Positions 26,492 through 34,450 of a stretch of 64,000 nucleotides of DNA are shown piece by piece; within the stretch, counting starts at the first letter, position 1; each line of letters begins with the position of its first letter. Source of the stretch: an uncultured Eubacteriales bacterium (GTDB lineage: Bacteria > Bacillota > Clostridia > Lachnospirales > Lachnospiraceae); contig ONPU01000003.1 in the NCBI GenBank assembly GCA_900319795.1, positions 1 through 64,000 on the forward strand, in the 5' to 3' direction. A model generated the notes under the pieces. The model ran no database searches. It saw only the letters and a program-made list of their open reading frames with translations, and was not told the origin of the DNA. Position numbers and translations under genes: made by a program.

Positions 26492-27685
26492 TTACATGGC
26501 TTTCAGCCGATCGAGAATGCGCATGGCCACCTCATGCTTGCTGAGAAGCGGAAGCTGTTCCATACCGTCGGCAGTGATCATCGTGACGACATTGGTGTCG
26601 GTACCGAAGCCGGCGCCTTCCACTTTGACGTTATTGGCGCAGATCATATCCAGGTTTTTCTTCTTCAGCTTTTTAAGGGCTCTTTCTTCAAGGCCGGAGG
26701 TCTCCATAGCGAAGCCGCAGAGCAGCTGGCCTTCTTTTTTATGGTCGCCGAGATACTGCAGCGTATCTTCGGTCCTTTCGAGCGCGATGCTCAGGTCCCC
26801 GTCCGCTTTGTGCATCTTCTCGTCGCTTACGGACGCGGGCCGGTAGTCGGCCACGGCGGCTGCTTTGATAATGATATCCTGTTCATCGGAGCAGGAGGTG
26901 ACGGCGCGGAAAAGATCCCCCGCGGAGGTGATCGGAATGAGTTTAACGCCAACCGGAGGCTCGATCGCGACCGGTCCGGAGACGAGCGTCACTTCAGCGC
27001 CCCTTAGGGCAGCGGCGGCAGCGATGGCGTATCCCATTTTTCCGCTGGAATGGTTGGTGATATAGCGGACGGGATCCAGCGCCTCGCGGGTCGGTCCCGC
27101 GGTGACGAGGATTTTCCTGCCGGCCAGGTCTTTTTCGCAGGCTATTTCCAGAAGAATCCGCTGTACGAGATAGGAAGGATCGGGCAGCTTGCCCTTTCCT
27201 TCGTCGCCGCAGGCCAGACGGCCGCTCGCGGGCTCGATGATTTTGACTCCCCTGGATGCCAGAATTTTTAAATTCTCCTGGGTCGCAGGATGTTCATACA
27301 TCCTCGTATTCATGGCCGGAGAGACCAGTACAGGGCAGGTGGTGCAGGCCAGAAGAGTGGTGGAGAGCATATCGTCGGCGATGCCGTGCGCCATTTTTGC
27401 GAGGATATTGGCGCTGGCCGGCGCGACGATCATAAGATCCGCCTTTTTTGCCAGTTCGACGTGTTCGACTTCGAACTGGAAATTGCGGTCAAAGGTGTCG
27501 GTGAGACATTTCTGTTTGGTCAGTGTCTCAAATGTAATGGGGTGAATGAACTTCGTCGCGTTCCGGGTCATGATCACGTGGACTTCCGCGTGCTCTTTTA
27601 CAAGCCGGCTGGCCAGATCCGCAGCCTTATAGGCCGCGATGCTTCCCGTAACACCGATGATGACGGTCTTTCCCTTCAGCATCAT
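26492..27685 (-). CDS. coaBC: CoaBC: phosphopantothenoylcysteine synthetase/decarboxylase
   Basis: Bifunctional enzyme of coenzyme A synthesis, joining cysteine to 4'-phosphopantothenate and decarboxylating the product. The 397 residues begin with the flavoprotein CoaC half: VGVTGSIAAYKA-type start, catalytic His in EHVELAK, PAMNTRMY, and Cys in SGRLACGDEGKG. From ~190 the CoaB half shows VTAGPTREALDPVRYITNHSSGKMG and AAVADYRP. A purine-rich GGGGGGAAGGA ribosome site precedes the start (two adjacent ATGs). It is the last gene of the panT-coaX-coaBC unit. Confidence 0.95.
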   Translation of the reverse strand: MMLKGKTVIIGVTGSIAAYKAADLASRLVKEHAEVHVIMTRNATKFIHPITFETLTKQKCLTDTFDRNFQFEVEHVELAKKADLMIVAPASANILAKMAHGIADDMLSTTLLACTTCPVLVSPAMNTRMYEHPATQENLKILASRGVKIIEPASGRLACGDEGKGKLPDPSYLVQRILLEIACEKDLAGRKILVTAGPTREALDPVRYITNHSSGKMGYAIAAAAALRGAEVTLVSGPVAIEPPVGVKLIPITSAGDLFRAVTSCSDEQDIIIKAAAVADYRPASVSDEKMHKADGDLSIALERTEDTLQYLGDHKKEGQLLCGFAMETSGLEERALKKLKKKNLDMICANNVKVEGAGFGTDTNVVTMITADGMEQLPLLSKHEVAMRILDRLKAM

Positions 27686-27720
27686 TCCTTCCCCCCTTTT
27701 CTTTTATCTGAGGTTTTGTG

Positions 27721-28485
27721 TCACTTGTTTTTTTCGTAAATGTAGTACAGTCCCCTGAGCAGAAGATCGTCGTCGAGTATGACGTCATTTTTCATCAGAG
27801 AAACAACCGTTGAGGCAAGACCGCCGGTCGCGATGATGGTGGCTTTCATTCCCAGCTCGTCCTCGATCCGCTCGATCATGCCGTCCAGCATGGAAGCGGT
27901 TCCGTAGAGAATGCCGCTCTTCATGCAGTCGATCGTATTTTTGCCGATCAGCTGCTTCGGCGGATCCAGCCCGATGCGGGGCAGCTTCGATGTTCTGGAC
28001 GTAAGGGAGTCCAGCGAGACGCGAAGGCCCGGGAGGATCATTCCGCCCGAATAGGTCTTCCTGTCGTCGATGACACTGATTGTCGTGGCTGTGCCCATGT
28101 CGATGATAATGAGCGGGCAGGTATAGTCATGAATGCCCGCGACCGCGCCTACAATCAGATCCGCGCCGATCTGGGCGGGATCATCCATATGGATCTTCAG
28201 CCCGTTTTTGAGGCCGGGACCGACGGTGCGGACACGGCAGCTGCAGATCTTACCGAGAGCCTCGGTGATCAGTGAAGTCAGAGGAGGTACGACCGACGCG
28301 ATGATCGCTCCGTCGATTTCCGCGGAACTTAAGGAATGCAGCTCCAGGATATTTTTAAAGCAGAGCGCGTATTCCAGGGCGGTTTTGGAGAGGTCGGTGG
28401 AGACCCGCTCGAAGAAGCGGATTTCACCCTGGTCGAGTACACCGACTACCAGATTTGTATTACCGATGTCTACAGCCAACAGCAT
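27721..28485 (-). CDS. coaX: Type III pantothenate kinase
   Basis: First step of CoA synthesis, phosphorylating pantothenate. The 254 residues show the ASKHA-fold phosphate motifs LLAVDIGNTN at the N-terminus, IIIDMGTATTI, and GGMILPGLRVSLD. The start at 28485 has AAGGAGG upstream; an in-frame TTG at 28503 would begin inside that ribosome site. coaBC follows after 35 bases and the transporter gene lies 23 bases upstream, so the module takes up pantothenate, phosphorylates it and attaches cysteine. Confidence 0.95.
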   Translation of the reverse strand: MLLAVDIGNTNLVVGVLDQGEIRFFERVSTDLSKTALEYALCFKNILELHSLSSAEIDGAIIASVVPPLTSLITEALGKICSCRVRTVGPGLKNGLKIHMDDPAQIGADLIVGAVAGIHDYTCPLIIIDMGTATTISVIDDRKTYSGGMILPGLRVSLDSLTSRTSKLPRIGLDPPKQLIGKNTIDCMKSGILYGTASMLDGMIERIEDELGMKATIIATGGLASTVVSLMKNDVILDDDLLLRGLYYIYEKNK

Positions 28486-28508
28486 GGGAAATACCTCCTT
28501 CAAGTCTA

Positions 28509-29147
28509 TCAGGCGTAAGCTTTATTCCGTCCCAGCACACCGGATTTCTGAATTCCGGCGGAAATGACCGTGACAAGCACAGCCGCGGCGATCGCTTCCG
28601 GAATGCCGGACGCGGTGACGGTGCCCATGACCAGACCGAAGACGGCTTCCATGCCGACATTTTTCACTTCGGCGTACTGTTTCGCGAAGAGAAGATAGAT
28701 GCTTCCCATTACGAAAACCGTATTGGTCATCGAGCCGATAAAACCGGTCAGCGGAAGAAGAATGCCTTCCGGAACCTTCAGTTTTTTAAGGCCGATGTGG
28801 AACCAGCCAGAGACAACGCCGATCATGACGCGGCAGCCGATGCTGATCCAGAGCGCCTTAAGAACACCGGCGAGACCGGTTGTGCTCAAAAACGGTGAAA
28901 ACGCGAATGATAAAAGAGTGGGAGCCTGGGTGTTGCTGATCATGGAACAGATTCCGAAGACGGCTCCGAGGAAAGCTCCCGCAGCGGGCCCTAAAAGGAT
29001 CGCGCCGATAATGACGGGAATGTGTACGGTAGTGGCCTTGATGATCGGAAGCTGGATCATGCCGAGCGGTGTGTTCGCAAGAACGATCACGATTGCTGCC
29101 ATAAGGCCTAGAGTTACCATGTAACGAGTGTCTTTTTTGATTTTCAT
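28509..29147 (-). CDS. panT: ECF transporter S component, probable pantothenate transporter
   Basis: A 212-residue integral membrane protein with about six helices and the S-component layout (LGMIQLPIIKATTVHIPVI then LLGPAAGAFLGAVFG). S components bind the vitamin and dock with a shared EcfAAT energising module, which is not in this window. Substrate is inferred from context: it is the first gene of an operon with coaX and coaBC, the same association used to define PanT. GGGAGGATG precedes the ATG. Sequence alone would not exclude another small cofactor. Confidence 0.78.
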   Translation of the reverse strand: MKIKKDTRYMVTLGLMAAIVIVLANTPLGMIQLPIIKATTVHIPVIIGAILLGPAAGAFLGAVFGICSMISNTQAPTLLSFAFSPFLSTTGLAGVLKALWISIGCRVMIGVVSGWFHIGLKKLKVPEGILLPLTGFIGSMTNTVFVMGSIYLLFAKQYAEVKNVGMEAVFGLVMGTVTASGIPEAIAAAVLVTVISAGIQKSGVLGRNKAYA

Positions 29148-29225
29148 AGTGCATCCTCCCTGTTATTATTCCGCCTTAAACCGCGGATACAATACAAAAG
29201 CAGAACGATTGATTTACCAAAACGG

Positions 29226-29254
29226 AGTATAGCATGAAATGACATGTCCGGCAA
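29226..29254 (-). promoter_or_regulatory. Sigma-A promoter of the panT-coaX-coaBC operon
   Basis: On the minus strand: TTGCCG (29254-29249), 17 bases, then TGC-TATACT (-10 at 29231-29226), an extended -10. The leader to panT is about 72 bases with no recognised riboswitch. Confidence 0.7.
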
Positions 29255-29291
29255 ATGAAAACATTGTGAACTTAAAAACGCGTCAGTTCAT

Positions 29292-29321
29292 TTGACAAAC
29301 GGAAATGGGATATGCGATGAT
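29292..29321 (+). promoter_or_regulatory. Promoter of the AI-2E family transporter gene
   Basis: TTGACA (29292-29297), 18 bases, GATGAT (29316-29321) preceded by TGC. It is divergent from the panT promoter 38 bases away. Confidence 0.6.
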
Positions 29322-29372
29322 AAATGAGGTTCGCGGACCGGAAAAGGCCTCCGAACAAAAGGAGAACTTCAG

Positions 29373-30626
29373 ATGAACAAGTCGGACATAAAGAAGGTTC
29401 AGCGCATTCTTTTACTGGTCGGCCTCATCACGGTCGTGATCTGTTTCGTGGTGATGCTTTTTTTCAGATCCCATCTGGTCTCTTCAGGATTTCAAAAAGC
29501 GATTGTTCTTTTGACGCCGTTCATTTACGGAGCGGTGATCGCCTATCTTCTCTGCCCGGTCTGCGCGTTTTGTGAGAAATGGCTCACACGCCTTTTCGAC
29601 CGGAACGGCGAAGGCAAACATAAGGGACTCATCAGTATCATCAGCATTCTTCTGTCGCTGGTGCTCCTGTTCCTCATTCTGCTTCTTCTCCTTGTCGCCG
29701 TCATTCCGGAACTGGTAAGCAGTATTACAAAGATCGTGCAGAGCTTCCCGAGAGCTCTCAATTCATTTGAAAGATGGCTGAAAAACCTGGGAGAAGGGGA
29801 GCTGGTTCCCGCTGAAGTGGTCGCATGGGTGGAATCGTCCCTCAACGGAGTCTATGATCATCTGGAGGAGTTCCTGAAGACCGATCTGCTCCCGCGGCTC
29901 AACACGCTGATGGGCGGCATGGGAACCAGCATCAAATCCATCTTTGGGGTTCTGTCCAATTTTGCGCTCGGGGTGATCATTTCCGCCTATATTCTGGGGG
30001 AACGCAAAAATTTTAAGCGCCAGCTCATTCTGATCCTCAGAGCGGCTTTCTCGGAAAGAACGGTCAACTGGATTCTGAAAGAAGCAAGCTTCGCCAACCA
30101 GAAATTCAACGGATTCCTGATCGGCAAGATCGTGGATTCCACGATTATCGGAGTGCTTTGCTTTATCTTCCTCGCCCTGACCGGGATGCCCTACACGATC
30201 CTGATCAGCATCATCGTCGGCGTCACCAATATGATCCCGTTTTTCGGACCGTATATCGGCATGATTCCGTCGGCGATTCTCATCCTGACCGTTTCACCCG
30301 TGAAATGTATCATTTTCCTTGTATTTATCATCCTACTGCAGCAGCTGGACGGAAATGTCATCGGACCGAAGATCCTCGGAGACAAGCTGGGCTTAAGCAG
30401 CTTCTGGATCCTCTTCTCAATTCTCATCTTCGGTTCGCTCTGGGGGCTCGTGGGAATGATTGTCGGCGCTCCGCTCTTTGCGGTGATCTATGACCTCTGC
30501 CGATCACTCGTCCACCTCGGCCTCAAAAAGAGAGGAATCCGTATTGACTCGGAAAATGATCCTTCCTCCGCAGACGGTAAAACGGACACGGCCGAAGAGC
30601 TCCCGTCCGGTGAAGGGGGAGTTTGA
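29373..30626 (+). CDS. AI-2E family (PerM-type) membrane transporter
   Basis: A 417-residue membrane protein of the AI-2E/PerM family, with about eight helices and a large non-membrane segment at ~115-190. The family core is near the C-terminal half: GKIVDSTIIG, GMPYTILISIIVGVTNMIPFFGPYIGMIP, and QQLDGNVIGPKILGDKLGLSSFWIL. Characterised relatives export autoinducer-2 or move Na+/H+; which applies here is unknown. The start is supported by AAAGGAG. The last ~40 codons (a polar, low-complexity tail from about residue 377) overlap the 3' end of pyrC on the opposite strand by 123 bases. Confidence 0.87.
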   Translation: MNKSDIKKVQRILLLVGLITVVICFVVMLFFRSHLVSSGFQKAIVLLTPFIYGAVIAYLLCPVCAFCEKWLTRLFDRNGEGKHKGLISIISILLSLVLLFLILLLLLVAVIPELVSSITKIVQSFPRALNSFERWLKNLGEGELVPAEVVAWVESSLNGVYDHLEEFLKTDLLPRLNTLMGGMGTSIKSIFGVLSNFALGVIISAYILGERKNFKRQLILILRAAFSERTVNWILKEASFANQKFNGFLIGKIVDSTIIGVLCFIFLALTGMPYTILISIIVGVTNMIPFFGPYIGMIPSAILILTVSPVKCIIFLVFIILLQQLDGNVIGPKILGDKLGLSSFWILFSILIFGSLWGLVGMIVGAPLFAVIYDLCRSLVHLGLKKRGIRIDSENDPSSADGKTDTAEELPSGEGGV

Positions 30627-31802
30627 CGATTTAGAGTAAAATGAACCGACGCGCCATTTCTCTTCGGGATCGAAGATCACGAGATCCGCGGGAGCTCCCT
30701 CTTCAAGGGAACCGCCGGGCAGATGATAAAGCGCGGCCGGATTGGTGCTCATTTTCCGAAGCAGTTCCGGGAGAGTCAGATATCCCGGACGGACCAGCTC
30801 GGTGATGCTGAGCGCCAGAGAAGTTTCAAGACCGATAATGCCGCTGGGAGATTTGTCCAGCGGTTTTTCTTTTTCTTCTACCGCGTGCGGGGCATGGTCC
30901 GTGGCAATGAGATCGATCGTGCCGTCCCGAAGGCCCTCGATGATCTGCAGCCGGTCCTCCTCTTTTCGAAGGGGCGGATTCATCTTGGCATAACTTCCGT
31001 GTTTCAACACCGCTTCATCCGTCAGCGTAAAATGATGCGGCGTCGCCTCCGCGTGCAGGCGGGCACCCATCGCTTTTGCCTGACGGATCAGCTGCACGGA
31101 AATGCCCGAGCTCACATGCTGCATCACCACATCCGCGCCGGACCTTAGTGCGAGCATTGAGTCTCTCGCGATCATCGATTCCTCCGCAAGCGAAGGAGAG
31201 CCGGCAAGGCCGAGCTGTTCCGCGACCGCTCCGGCGTTGATTCCATTCTGGGAAATGAACGACGGATCCTCTTCATGGAGGCTGACCGGAAGGCCGAGGG
31301 CGGCTGCCTGCTTCATTCCTTCGAAACAAAGCGACGCGTCAAGGAGCGGAATCCCGTCATCCGTAAAACCAGCGGCGCCGGCTGCTTTCAGTGCCGCCAT
31401 GTCCGTCAGCTCTTTTCCTTTCAGACCCTTTGAGACCGTTGCGCTCTGATAAATATGGATCGCTTCCTTCTCCGCACGCTGCAGAATGTCCGTCAGCACG
31501 GGCACACTGTCGACAACGGGCGAAGTATTCGCCATGCAGATCACGGAAGTAAATCCGCCCGCTGCAGCGGCCAGGGCACCGGTATGCAGGGTTTCCTTAT
31601 GAAGAAATCCCGGATCCCGGAAATGGACGTGCGTGTCGACAAGACCCGGGGCGACGGTAAGGCCGCTGCAGTCAAGAACTTCCTCGTCCGCCATCGGCGT
31701 AAGGCTGCCGCGTTCGCGGATCACGCCGTCTGCGATCCGCAGATCGGCGGTCTCGGTGGTCATATTCTTCGGATCGATCAGTGTCGCGTTCTTTATAATC
31801 AT
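30504..31802 (-). CDS. pyrC: Dihydroorotase
   Basis: Third step of pyrimidine synthesis, class I dihydroorotase, 432 residues. Zinc-binding motifs are DTHVHFRDPG, SLHEED, the His in QHVSSG, and ATDHAPH with the catalytic Asp. AEATPHHFTLTD and KMNPPLR bind substrate. The conserved family C-terminus (SPFTGRELFGRVRFTVCGG) lies within the stretch antisense to the AI-2E transporter tail, so the overlap is real pyrC coding sequence. AAAGGAGG sits in the 16-base gap after hipA, making pyrC the third gene of a hipB-hipA-pyrC operon. Confidence 0.95.
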   Translation of the reverse strand: MIIKNATLIDPKNMTTETADLRIADGVIRERGSLTPMADEEVLDCSGLTVAPGLVDTHVHFRDPGFLHKETLHTGALAAAAGGFTSVICMANTSPVVDSVPVLTDILQRAEKEAIHIYQSATVSKGLKGKELTDMAALKAAGAAGFTDDGIPLLDASLCFEGMKQAAALGLPVSLHEEDPSFISQNGINAGAVAEQLGLAGSPSLAEESMIARDSMLALRSGADVVMQHVSSGISVQLIRQAKAMGARLHAEATPHHFTLTDEAVLKHGSYAKMNPPLRKEEDRLQIIEGLRDGTIDLIATDHAPHAVEEKEKPLDKSPSGIIGLETSLALSITELVRPGYLTLPELLRKMSTNPAALYHLPGGSLEEGAPADLVIFDPEEKWRVGSFYSKSSNSPFTGRELFGRVRFTVCGGRIIFRVNTDSSLFEAEVDE

Positions 31803-31818
31803 GAGAGTCCTCCTTTAC

Positions 31819-33105
31819 TCACCCGCAGATGCGGATGTAGCCGCCGGTTGCGAGAATCTGGCTCCGCAGCCGCGCGATCAGCGTGGGCTCGAGCGGCTCG
31901 AGCTCCACAGCCGCCTCATTTAAAGCCTCTTCGAAATGCTCGCAGAGCGCGTCAAGCCTCCGGATCGCCATCCGCCGGCCGAGGCCCGCCTCGTCCGCGG
32001 CGGCCATGATGTCGCTTCGGGAGATTTCGTCGAGCGAGCATTTTCCGCCGAAGAAGACGGCCATGTCTCTCGTACCGCTTTCGTAAACTGAGGTGCTTAC
32101 GATGTCGTAGAGCGGCGCGAGCCTCTTGGAAGTCATGTCTTCGTTATATAAAAGAGAGACGTTCTTCAGATGGGCGTCGGCATTTCCGATGAGGAAGTCG
32201 AAAACGAGCGCGTCCCAGAGCATCAGCTGGTCGTTGATCGGATCGGAAGAGCAGCTGCGCAGAAGCGTGAACATCTGGCGGAGATAGTGCTTCGGCAGAT
32301 CCTCGTACTTGGAGGCCGAGGACATGCCGAGCGCCTGCGCGAAGTCCTCCTGATGGAGGCGCATCGGCGCGGGAAGGCCGCTGATGAGGACGCTGTCCGG
32401 AGTGATCCTGCGGTCATAGCGTTCCGTAGCGAAGAGAACTTCCTCGTCATTTCCGTGGCCGAGGTTGATCACGAAGCTTTCCGGAACCCGGATGCCGAGC
32501 TTCCTGGCGGTCAGAAGGCAGAGCTGTTCATTGGCGACAATGCCGTTCAGCCGGACATGGCTCTGTTTGACGATATGCGTGCTCGGCGCGGTTCCCTTCG
32601 GAAGATACCAGACGCCTTCTCCGGAATCGTAGTAGAGACCGACCTTTCCCGACGCGCCGGTGAGCGACAGATGGGTCTTGGTGACGATCTGGGCGGACGT
32701 GGTCGCTCCTTCGCGGGCCAGGGCCGCCACTTGGTGATCGGAGATCGGCTCGTAAGACGGCTCAATCTCCTCGGCCCCCTCCGGAAGAAGCTGGAGGGCA
32801 CCCAGACATTCACGTCCGAGCCCCATGAGAATCGAGACGTAATCCTCGGCGTCGGCGTGCATCCAATGCGCGACCGAACGGCGGGTAAAACCCTCCGGGA
32901 GAAGACCTTCGAAGAAGGTTCTGGTCTCGAGAGGGGAATAGGTTTTCTCAGTCAGCGGAAGGCTGACGGAGACAGGCGCAGCCTTCGGATCGGCCAGATA
33001 GGATTCTTCATAGCGGAAGACCGCGTCGTCGGGGCCGTTTCCGCAGATGGTGCCCACAAGATGCCGTATGCCTTTCAATTCCGCGTAAACCAGTAGTTTT
33101 TTCAT
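31819..33105 (-). CDS. hipA: HipA-family serine/threonine kinase toxin
   Basis: A 428-residue HipA-type kinase, the toxin of type II hipBA modules; E. coli HipA phosphorylates glutamyl-tRNA synthetase and promotes persistence. Visible motifs are the N-terminal subdomain with EGLLPEG, the nucleotide loop SLTGASGKVGL near residue 150, ATERYDR, the catalytic loop GNADAHLKNVSLL near 308, and the metal-binding LAPLYDIVS. All catalytic residues appear intact. The antitoxin gene lies 25 bases upstream and pyrC 16 bases downstream. The target in this organism is unknown. Confidence 0.92.
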   Translation of the reverse strand: MKKLLVYAELKGIRHLVGTICGNGPDDAVFRYEESYLADPKAAPVSVSLPLTEKTYSPLETRTFFEGLLPEGFTRRSVAHWMHADAEDYVSILMGLGRECLGALQLLPEGAEEIEPSYEPISDHQVAALAREGATTSAQIVTKTHLSLTGASGKVGLYYDSGEGVWYLPKGTAPSTHIVKQSHVRLNGIVANEQLCLLTARKLGIRVPESFVINLGHGNDEEVLFATERYDRRITPDSVLISGLPAPMRLHQEDFAQALGMSSASKYEDLPKHYLRQMFTLLRSCSSDPINDQLMLWDALVFDFLIGNADAHLKNVSLLYNEDMTSKRLAPLYDIVSTSVYESGTRDMAVFFGGKCSLDEISRSDIMAAADEAGLGRRMAIRRLDALCEHFEEALNEAAVELEPLEPTLIARLRSQILATGGYIRICG

Positions 33106-33130
33106 TTGATTCGTTCTCCGTTTTTAAGGA

Positions 33131-33343
33131 TCAGGTACGGGTTGTGAATTTCAGGTCCAGACCGAGCAGCTGGGCCAGATAGAGCGCTTTGCCGAGTTCC
33201 GCGGTCTCCTTTCCCCGTTCGAGATCCGAGATGAAACTGACACTGAAACCGCTGAAATCCGCCAGAAACGCCTGGGTGTATCCAAGCTCTTTTCTCCTTA
33301 GACGGAGCATTTTTCCGAAACTTTTTGCGTCGCTGAGATTCAT
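33131..33343 (-). CDS. hipB: HipB-type antitoxin, XRE-family HTH regulator
   Basis: A 70-residue DNA-binding antitoxin consisting of one XRE helix-turn-helix: GKMLRLRRKELGYTQAFLADFSGFSVSFISDLERGK. HipB proteins bind HipA and repress their own operon. The start at 33343 has GAGGA upstream. An open frame continues to 33886 but runs through the 39-bp operator repeats and the promoter, so it is not coding. hipA follows after 25 bases. Confidence 0.92.
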   Translation of the reverse strand: MNLSDAKSFGKMLRLRRKELGYTQAFLADFSGFSVSFISDLERGKETAELGKALYLAQLLGLDLKFTTRT

Positions 33344-33361
33344 GGAAGTCCTCGTAATTTC

Positions 33362-33488
33362 GCCGTACGGCTTTATTTTTAAAATGTTTGTAATGATTTC
33401 GCCGAACGGCTCATTTTTTAATTTCTTCGTAATAATTTCGCCGAACGGCTCATTTCTTAAAATGTTTGTAATAATTGAGCCGAACGGC
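33362..33488. promoter_or_regulatory. Four operator-like dyads at exact 39-bp period upstream of hipB
   Basis: GCCGTACGGC at 33362-33371 and GCCGAACGGC at 33401-33410, 33440-33449 and 33479-33488. Each start is 39 bases from the next. AT-rich flanks are also repeated, including TGTTTGTAAT between two pairs. The last site extends to GAGCCG-AA-CGGCTC. All four lie between the hipB promoter and its start codon, where bound HipB could block initiation or elongation. E. coli hipBA also has four operators, but with a different sequence. Confidence 0.8.
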
Positions 33489-33500
33489 TCATTTTTAAAT

Positions 33501-33529
33501 AGTATAAGGCAGTCAGACGGCGGGGTCAA
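33501..33529 (-). promoter_or_regulatory. Sigma-A promoter of hipB-hipA-pyrC
   Basis: On the minus strand: TTGACC (33529-33524), 17 bases, TATACT (33506-33501). The predicted start near 33494 is six bases before the first operator dyad met by polymerase. Confidence 0.8.
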
Positions 33530-33591
33530 GAGGCGGGAGAGAATTGGAGGAGGTGCTCCGTCATTTGCCACTCGCATGGCTTGAAGCCTTA

Positions 33592-33600
33592 TGTTACAAT
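33592..33600 (+). promoter_or_regulatory. Extended -10 promoter of proB
   Basis: TGT-TACAAT (-10 at 33595-33600) lies 38 bases before the proB ATG. The -35 region is poor. It is divergent from the hipB promoter about 65 bases away. Confidence 0.5.
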
Positions 33601-33638
33601 AAGGGATACATGATTTATAACAAAAAAGGCGGAGTACT

Positions 33639-34424
33639 ATGCGTACAATGAGAATTGTAGTGAAGGTCGGAACCTCCACACTGACAAATGAAATCGGCAA
33701 AAGGAATCTTCGGAGAATCGAAAAGCTGGCAATGGTTTTAAGCGACATCCGGAATATGGGGCACGAAGTGGTTCTCGTTTCTTCCGGCGCGATCGCGGTC
33801 GGAGCGAACAAGCTCCGTCTTTCGGAACGGCCGACATCCATGAGAATGAAGCAGGCGGCTGCCGCGGTCGGACAGTGCGAAAACATGTTCCTCTACGACA
33901 AGTTTTTCGGCTACTACGACAAGACGGTTGCCCAGATCCTCCTGAACGCGGAGGATATCCGGCAGGAAGAGAAGAAGGAAAATCTGACCAACACCTTCAA
34001 CGCGCTTCTGGAGACAGGCGTGATTCCGATCGTCAACGAGAATGACTCCGTCAGCTATACCGAGATCGAATCGGTCGACAGGCTCTTCGGCGACAATGAC
34101 CAGCTTTCCGCGGTTGTGGCCGTTCTGACCCATGCCGACCTTCTGGTGATACTCTCCGATATCGACGGCTTTTTCGACAAGGATCCGCGGCTCTATAAAG
34201 ACGCGAAACTGATCGAGAAGATTGACCAGCTGACTCCGGAAGTTTACGAACTGGCCGGAGGAGCGGGCTCAAGAAGAGGCACCGGCGGCATGAAGACCAA
34301 GTTGAGGGCCGCGGACCTCGCGATGTCAAACGGAATCGATACGGTCGTCACCAACGGAAAAGACCCGGCGGTCCTTTACGATATTATCGAAGGAAAGCCG
34401 TGCGGCACGCTGTTTAAAGGCTGA
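33639..34424 (+). CDS. proB: Glutamate 5-kinase
   Basis: First step of proline synthesis. The 261 residues are the short form without the C-terminal PUA domain. Motifs: RIVVKVGTSTLTN at the N-terminus, VSSGAIAVG, VIPIVNENDSV, FGDNDQLSA, and LSDIDGFFDKDPR. GGCGGAG precedes the ATG. The next pathway gene, proA, is not adjacent; instead lacZ follows after 26 bases. Confidence 0.95.
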   Translation: MRTMRIVVKVGTSTLTNEIGKRNLRRIEKLAMVLSDIRNMGHEVVLVSSGAIAVGANKLRLSERPTSMRMKQAAAAVGQCENMFLYDKFFGYYDKTVAQILLNAEDIRQEEKKENLTNTFNALLETGVIPIVNENDSVSYTEIESVDRLFGDNDQLSAVVAVLTHADLLVILSDIDGFFDKDPRLYKDAKLIEKIDQLTPEVYELAGGAGSRRGTGGMKTKLRAADLAMSNGIDTVVTNGKDPAVLYDIIEGKPCGTLFKG

Positions 34425-34450
34425 ACAGGAAGGGACTTTAAGAGAGTATT

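Noticed and set aside
33362-33488. The 39-bp repeats as a CRISPR array
   Set aside because: Only four units, most of each unit including the would-be spacer is similar between copies, the dyad is just 10 bp, and no cas genes are nearby.
33344-33886. N-terminal extension of hipB to a 251-residue protein with NEPFGEIIT repeats
   Set aside because: The repeats are the 39-bp (13-codon) operator array read as protein. The frame crosses the promoter, and the 70-residue HTH protein has its own ribosome site.
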